From NCBI GenBank assembly GCA_027604685.1, contig JADHYX010000427.1:1-13488 (forward strand): 13,488 bases of DNA, given 5' to 3'. Origin of the DNA: Lobulomyces angularis (Eukaryota; Chytridiomycota; Chytridiomycetes; Lobulomycetales; Lobulomycetaceae). Shown one piece after another: positions 9,501 through 13,488 of the stretch. The position numbers were made by a program, and so were the translations under genes. The first letter of the stretch is position 1; every line of letters starts with the position of its first letter. The notes under the pieces were generated by a model. That model worked only from the letters and a program-made list of their open reading frames with translations. It was not told the DNA's origin and did not search any database.

Positions 9501-10325
9501 AATGAAAGTTTTAAAATGGGAAAAGTGACAGTTTTATCTTCTGTAAAAGTTTACTTTGTTAAAATTTTAACTCAACTTCTGAATTATGAAGAAGATATTC
9601 AAATGTACACTGCATCACTAAAAAGAATATTAAAACATATATTTGACTACAACAATCCTGATTTAGAGATAAGTAAAAAATTTGTAAGTTTACTCATTAA
9701 AGAATTCAAAGAGCTATCAAACACCAATACACCATATTCTAAAATCTACGATTATTTAAGTTTAAAACTTCTCCTAAATTCTGAAGAACAAAGTTTAATT
9801 TCGTTAAACGAAGTTGAAAATGAATTTTTTAAACTATTTTGTACTGAAAATTCAATTGATTACTTAGAAAATGCGAGCATCCTTAAAATTTGGAATCATC
9901 AATTTTCTAAGCTAGTAGGTTGTACAATTTGCTCAGAACATAATTTCCAAAATTACAAACGATTTATATCGGCCTTGCCTTCAGAGGAACTTTGGAATAA
10001 CATTGTCAACGTAAAATGCTCATCAGTAGACATAACGCAATGCAAACATCAAAACATGAATAGCATGAATAGTATATTTTCACTTCACCAGCCATTAAAG
10101 AAGACAGTTGTTGACGAATCATTAAAGTCCTTTGCTCATTCTAAAAAATCAAAAGAGATTAATTCTGAAAAAGAATTGGAAGCTTCCATTCAAAAAGAAG
10201 AAATTTTAAAACAAATTAAAAATTTAGAAAGGCAACTGCTGCAATTACAAAAAAAAGAAGTTTTAGGAAAGGAACATAACTTGGAAGACATTGAGGAACT
10301 TCCTTCGTATGTTGATACAATGTAA
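3591..10325 (+). CDS. Giant Sel1/SH3/TPR-type multidomain protein, 2000 aa, unknown family
   Basis: Sixteen exons splice into a single open frame of 2001 codons ending at TAA 10323-10325. I do not recognise the family. In order: about 380 N-terminal residues without a clear domain; Sel1-like repeats (about 390-478); a helical, Lys/Glu-rich stretch; a divergent SH3-like domain (848-907); a Ser/Thr-rich linker; a long alpha-helical region ending in TPR-like helices (about 1399-1509); a second SH3-like domain (1545-1606); more helices; and a charged coiled coil (about 1949-1983) before the C-terminal ELPSYVDTM. There is no signal peptide and, after splicing, no membrane span. Sel1/TPR solenoids plus SH3 folds are typical of cytoplasmic scaffolds, so an adaptor role in signalling, cortex or trafficking is my inference. 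The start is the first ATG after the upstream poly(A) signal. The least certain joins are introns 3, 8, 10 and 11. A split into two genes, the second starting at ATG 4819, is possible but unnecessary. Confidence 0.75.
4963..5229 (+). other. Sel1-like repeat region of the giant protein (aa about 390-478)
   Basis: Two to three imperfect Sel1-type helix pairs can be read: A.LSLPLLRKSYELG, then DAESCWDLSVRYRIGLGV, then STHFLSLAANAGHIPAIIDL. The pattern YR.G.GV followed by A..G...A is the Sel1 signature. Such solenoids bind partner proteins. Conservation is enough to name the repeat type, not a partner. Confidence 0.65.
6422..6601 (+). other. Divergent SH3-like domain 1 (aa 848-907)
   Basis: MYIVIASFPGDNSELSCEIG followed by DQIKV matches the SH3 opening beta strands and the ELSF..GD.I turn. 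The later A.GEN..SG...IPF.LL resembles the G.FP..Y.. end. The ALYDY aromatic motif and central Trp are missing, so proline-peptide binding through the canonical groove is doubtful. Confidence 0.5.
8352..8685 (+). other. TPR-like helical region (aa about 1399-1509)
   Basis: The segment LISLASAYENLNEYDNFEST and the following LKKAEFLF has TPR spacing (small residue, A.Y, then hydrophobics). LLSCMGSLYWIRHNNFNAFS and KLGLICIDVGIKILESAYLE look like two further repeats. The match is by helical pattern only. Confidence 0.45.
8840..9025 (+). other. SH3-like domain 2 (aa 1545-1606)
   Basis: GTVYVVKEECIP, then DDFSIKLSVGDRIVFI, then a polar loop and GLNESNGSQGSFPLSALYD. The spacing of the acidic RT-loop-like part, the L..GD.I turn and the terminal G.FPLS.L fits SH3 well, better than domain 1. 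The usual Trp is absent, which weakens the case for classical ligand binding. Confidence 0.6.
10167..10271 (+). other. C-terminal coiled coil of the giant protein (aa about 1949-1983)
   Basis: A Glu/Lys/Gln-rich helix with Leu and Ile at heptad-like spacing (KELEAS.QKEEILKQIKNL.RQLLQLQKK). It is likely to mediate dimerisation or partner binding. It is followed by an acidic stretch and the tail ELPSYVDTM. Confidence 0.65.
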
Positions 10326-10510
10326 ATGAATTTTTTATTTTTGAACATTTTTTGTACCATTAACCTTGAATATTTTTTTTGGTTTTTTCAACTAATTTGA
10401 TATTTTAATTTCTTTTCGTTTATGCATTAGATTAATTATATGATTTTTAGTATAAAAAAAGAACCTATAATGATTGATTATAATATATAAAAAGTAATAA
10501 AATAAATAAT
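10326..10510. terminator. Convergent 3' region with poly(A) signals on both strands
   Basis: Only 185 bases separate the stops of two convergent genes. The plus strand has overlapping AATAAA at 10496-10501 and 10501-10506, five bases short of the helicase stop codon. The minus strand has AATAAA (TTTATT at 10334-10339 on plus), nine bases past the large gene's stop. The two 3' UTRs therefore probably overlap across almost the whole spacer. No ORF or RNA gene is visible here. Confidence 0.5.
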
Positions 10511-13094
10511 TTAAATTTTTTCGGACTCATTTCTGCAAACTAACTTTGCCTCAGTTGCTGATATGGTTCTAAAACATTCCAAACTCCGTTCATCATTAAT
10601 TGTTAAACGTGCAAGATTTGAATAAGTTCTAAACTGTCCTTTTTTTACATAGCCGGATTCCTTGTTACCTCTGCTGTAAAAGTCTGAGGAAATGTTGTTA
10701 TTTCTACTTCCTCTAGCGCCGTCTCTATCTCCTCTCCTTTCAAAGCTACTGTTTCTGCTTCCTCTGGATGTATTTTTACTTCCATTAAAGTCACCTCTAC
10801 TGTCGTATCTATTGCCTCTATCGTAGCTACTTCTTTCATCAACTTTGCCACCATTTCTTCCACTCTTATAATCATACCTTTTTTTTCCATTTCCAGCATT
10901 AAAATCATTACTATCATTATTATAGCTATTGTATCTATTTTGATAACTGCTTAAACCTCTTCCTACTCCTTGCATATCATTTCTTTCGAAATTTGATCGC
11001 CTCTGACTTCCACCACTGTAATTACTTCTCTTACTTTCCTGCACTCTGTACAAAAATTAAAATCTTAAAAAACAAGTTAGTTATACCTAATTCTAGGAGG
11101 TGACTCGATGGCAAGCATCTGTTTTCCAAATTCCGAAGCAGCAATATCTAAATTATCATTTCGCAACCTATACTTTCCAAAAACTCCTCTCACTAAACAG
11201 ATTCGTGGTAGTTAAGAAATTAAATACAAAGTAAAATTCTTACTGTGTCCAACCCATGTAAAAAAACAATCCAATGCCTCCTCCTCAGGTGCATTTTGTA
11301 AAATTTTTTTAATTTTATCGACATTCTCTTTTTTTGCGGAAGCCATAACAGAGTTGTATCTGACATCTTCTTTAATATTCAAATTTCTAATCTCTCTTAA
11401 GAATTCTTTTTCAAACGGAGATAAAATCAGTATCGCTTCTCCATCTTTACCGGCTCTCCCTGTTCGCCCAATTCTGCCAAAAAAAAACCATAAAATCGAA
11501 TTCTGTTAAATTATTACCTGTGAATATATAGATCTCGTGTGGAAGGGATTCCAACTTGCAACACCAAAGTGACATCTGGATAATCAACACCTCTTGCTGA
11601 AACATCAGTGGTAAATAAAATTCCATTTGTACTTCTCCTGAAAAAATTGCTGGCTCTTACTCTTTTACCTTGACTCAATTTTGAATGAATTTCTATGATG
11701 TTTAATTCCGAAATTCTTAAGAAGACTTGACTGAAAAAAGCCACCATACTAGCTGTGGGAAAAAAAACAATAATTTTCCCATTTGCTATATTATAGAAAC
11801 AACAGAATTAAAAACAAAACTCTTCAACATTACGAGTAGATTCTTTATGTCTTTGAAGAATATCCAATATTAGCGGAAGTTGCTGACTAAATGTAGAGGT
11901 GATATATGACTGACGAATGGCAAAGTGAGATTCAACATCATTCGCTGGAACGCAATCAATATCTACAAAAATTAATGTAAAACTTCAAAGAAACATACGT
12001 AAAAAATCTTTTCGTAACGCTTGTGCAGCAATAAGTTTAGTCTCTTTACTAATGGTTGCAGAAAACATTAGAGTTTCTCTCTCTTTAGGTAGATAGTTCA
12101 CAATTTTTTCTATGTCCTCCCTAAAACCCATTTCCAAAAGGGTGTCAGCTTCATCAAGAACTAGCTATTTGGTAACAAAAATATTAATTTTTTTTCTTTT
12201 TTTTTCTAATTTTTTGTATTTTTTCCAAAAAAACGCAAATTGCTCAATCAATATGTAGTTATTTATGGTATTAGCTATCACACTTTCAATTTAAAACTTA
12301 AGGTTGTGAAAAACTTACAACTTTTGTCTTGGAAAACACTTCAGAAATGTTTCTACTATTATCCAAAAAATCTAGTAATCTTCCAGGAGTAGCTACAATT
12401 ATATCACACCTCTCTCTCATCAATTTCAAAAGTTGCTGTCTTCTATCTTCTCCTCCACAAATTAAAACTGATTTTAAGGGTAAAAATTTACACATTTTTT
12501 GAGTTTCTGTAAGTGTTTGAAAAGCTAATTCTCTTGTTGGTGAAATAATAATTATAGAAGTTTGTTGCTTTCCAGCTAAAATTTCATTCCAGGCATTTTC
12601 ATCTTTGCTTTTAATTTTTTCTAATGCAGCAATAAGGAAAGCAATAGTTTTTCCAGTACCTTTTGCATAGCGAATTAAAAAGAAGAATATTTTTTATTAC
12701 CAGTTTTTGCTTTGACGAGCATATCTTTAGATGTGGGTAATCTTGATAACACAGGTCCCTGACAACCTGTCATTTTTTCATACTTGAAAACTTTTTTGAT
12801 GGAGTGTTGAATGGGCTCCATTAAATTCAGTGATGAAAAAGTGTCTGGTATTGATTTACTAATCTCAGCATTGCTTTTTTCTAAAGTTGCTTCTGCAAAT
12901 GTAGATAATCTAGAGAAGTGATATATTAAATTGTTTTTGGTAACTAAAGTTAAGTTTTTATTGACATATTTAAAAGGAAAAGACTCCACAGAATGCTGTT
13001 TTGTAAATGATGAAAGAGCTCTGGAAGACAATGAATTCACAGATGGTTTCTGTATAAAAGATATTGGTAATTTTTTTAATTTTAAAATCATCAT
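10511..13094 (-). CDS. DEAD-box ATP-dependent RNA helicase, probably mitochondrial, 722 aa
   Basis: Eight exons: 13094-12701, 12659-12319, 12164-11999, 11962-11834, 11785-11518, 11473-11244, 11192-11087, 11045-10511; the last intron is 41 nt and intron 2 is 154 nt. All DEAD-box motifs are present: Q-motif Gln112, AKTGTGKT 129-136, PTRELA 172-177, ATPGRLLD 221-228, LDEAD 248-252, SAT 280-282, IIVFFPT 348-354, SARGVDYPD about 406-413, HRIGRTGRAG 432-441. The first 45 residues are rich in Lys, Arg, Ser and Phe and lack acids until about residue 38, as in a mitochondrial presequence. The core resembles fungal MSS116 and plant organellar RH31-type helicases, which unwind or chaperone structured RNA, including group I/II introns. 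The C-terminal ~178 residues are Arg/Gly/Ser/Asn-rich with RGG-like steps, then a short conserved-looking end. Start: first of two adjacent ATGs. Family is certain; the mitochondrial role is inferred. Confidence 0.92.
10640..11045 (-). other. Low-complexity RGG/SR-like tail of the helicase
   Basis: About 135 residues built mainly from Arg, Gly, Ser, Asn, Asp and Tyr (for example RGNRYDSRGDFNG, SRGSRNSSFERRGDRDGARG). MSS116-type helicases carry basic unstructured tails that tether RNA. The tail is encoded wholly by the last exon. Overlapping ORFs in the other minus-strand frames are shadows of this biased composition. Confidence 0.75.
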
Positions 13095-13117
13095 GTACTA
13101 AAAAAAAAAAAAAAAAT
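13095..13117 (-). promoter_or_regulatory. T17-AG immediately before the helicase ATG
   Basis: Read on the minus strand, 17 T's (A-run 13100-13116 on plus) run into TAG then TACATGATG. This could be the polypyrimidine tract and acceptor of a leader intron just before the start codon, or just a promoter T-run. No matching donor is certain. Confidence 0.35.
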
Positions 13118-13488
13118 TGTTAACAGTTCATTGTTTAATTTTAGCTTGTAATACTTAAACTAAGAACGTAATTTTAATGACACTGTTATGTTCTCTGTAA
13201 ATTAAAATTGCTCTACCACGTATCTAAAACCGCAAGACACCACCAATGCACTGCATCAGCAAGGGATTTTATAAAGTTTTGTGCAAGCTAATAAGTGCTA
13301 GTTTGCTAAATAAAATAATGAAAATGAAGTCCAAGCTTCTCAATTGACTTTGTTCAAAATTGATCTCTGGCTTTACTTTATTTATAAAAATCCAGTTAAT
13401 TTGTATTATTGCATCAAAATTCAAAGAAACTTTTATTTTTTTGCGTATTATGATTTCTTTTTTGCACTAATAAGATTTCTTTTTAAGT
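13118..13488. other. Upstream region of the helicase; mostly unassigned
   Basis: AT-rich sequence with one patch (about 13210-13275) near half G+C by eye. It should contain the helicase promoter. A possible minus-strand terminal exon sits at 13213-13287. The minus-strand frame from about 13465 to the TAA near 13274 is also open but has no ATG and is rich in Ile, Lys, Phe and Asn, as AT-rich non-coding DNA tends to be. No RNA gene or repeat is seen. Confidence 0.35.
13213..13287 (-). CDS. Possible last exon of an upstream minus-strand gene
   Basis: After an acceptor-like TTATTAG (13288-13294 on the minus strand) a frame of 24 codons reads LAQNFIKSLADAVHWW and so on to TAG at 13213-13215. The richer G+C content and unbiased amino-acid mix (two adjacent Trp, Asp, Ala, His) differ from its surroundings. 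The opposite strand is also open here (from ATG 13249, 33 residues), so the call is weak. It lies about 120 bases upstream of the helicase ATG on the same strand. Confidence 0.2.
   Translation of the reverse strand, partial: LAQNFIKSLADAVHWWCLAVLDTW

Larger units (their letters stand above)
3591..10325 (+). other. Exon map of the giant gene
   Basis: Exons: 3591-3655, 3710-3999, 4052-4522, 4576-4682, 4729-5474, 5514-6122, 6169-6716, 6761-7053, 7100-7315, 7360-7464, 7508-7626, 7686-7828, 7870-8685, 8736-9167, 9221-9373, 9436-10325. The introns are 39-62 nt, all GT...AG, in phases 2,1,1,0,2,2,1,0,0,0,2,1,1,1,1. Every join keeps the frame open, and each exon runs into an in-frame stop if its intron is retained, except intron 10, whose retention stays open for a further exon length. 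Introns 1 and 11 carry the exact branch-like 9-mer CTAACTCAC. Acceptors are mostly TAG or CAG; introns 8 and 11 use AAG. Confidence 0.72.

Noticed and set aside
10645..10917. Minus-strand Met/Ile/Glu-rich ORF of 90 codons
   Set aside because: It overlaps the helicase tail in another frame, and its odd composition is what an RGG-coding sequence gives when read one base off.
11786..11828. Alternative donor GTTGAAG for helicase intron 4
   Set aside because: It would put the next exon out of the frame that encodes motif IV; the GTAATG donor at 11833 keeps the frame and matches the consensus better.
1..13488. Bacterial or viral origin, CRISPR array, rRNA or tRNA genes
   Set aside because: Every substantial gene is interrupted by GT...AG introns. 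No spaced direct repeats, tRNA arms or conserved rRNA blocks were seen on either strand.

Overview
This is AT-rich eukaryotic nuclear DNA (roughly 30% G+C by eye) with many tiny spliceosomal introns. Most introns are 36-64 nt, with GT(A)...(T/C/A)AG borders, and a few carry a yeast-like CTAAC branch site. The genes use the standard code with TAA and TAG stops. Compact genes, very short introns, a mitochondrion-targeted helicase and a secreted polysaccharide lyase suggest an early-diverging fungus or fungus-like protist (Cryptomycota/Rozella-like, aphelid or chytrid grade). This placement is inference; no marker gene settles it.

Layout. (1) 1-1162, minus: a secreted PL7-type (alginate lyase superfamily 2) polysaccharide lyase in four exons, cut by the left window edge, with all three active-site motifs intact. 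(2) 1163-1689: a divergent intergenic region with a small G+C-rich microrepeat. (3) 1690-2276, plus: a small four-helix membrane protein whose ATG and main ORF are in different frames (one-base frameshift in an A-run, or an odd intron). (4) 2277-2670: a region with a possible micro-ORF on each strand and a probable leader intron. (5) 2671-3464, plus: a four-exon, 220-aa catechol O-methyltransferase with every key residue. (6) 3591-10325, plus: one very large gene, reconstructed here from 16 exons and 15 introns into a continuous 2000-aa protein with Sel1-like repeats, two divergent SH3-like domains, TPR-like helices and a C-terminal coiled coil. I do not recognise the family. (7) 10511-13094, minus: an eight-exon, 722-aa DEAD-box RNA helicase with a mitochondrial-type N-terminus and a long Arg/Gly/Ser/Asn-rich tail, convergent with the large gene. 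(8) 13095-13488: upstream of the helicase, with a tentative terminal exon of another minus-strand gene.

The genes do not look like one pathway; this is an ordinary tightly packed eukaryotic neighbourhood. The most unusual item is the 2000-aa Sel1/SH3/TPR protein, a plausible scaffold. All exon models come from reading frame continuity, splice-site sequence and protein-family motifs, with no transcript evidence.
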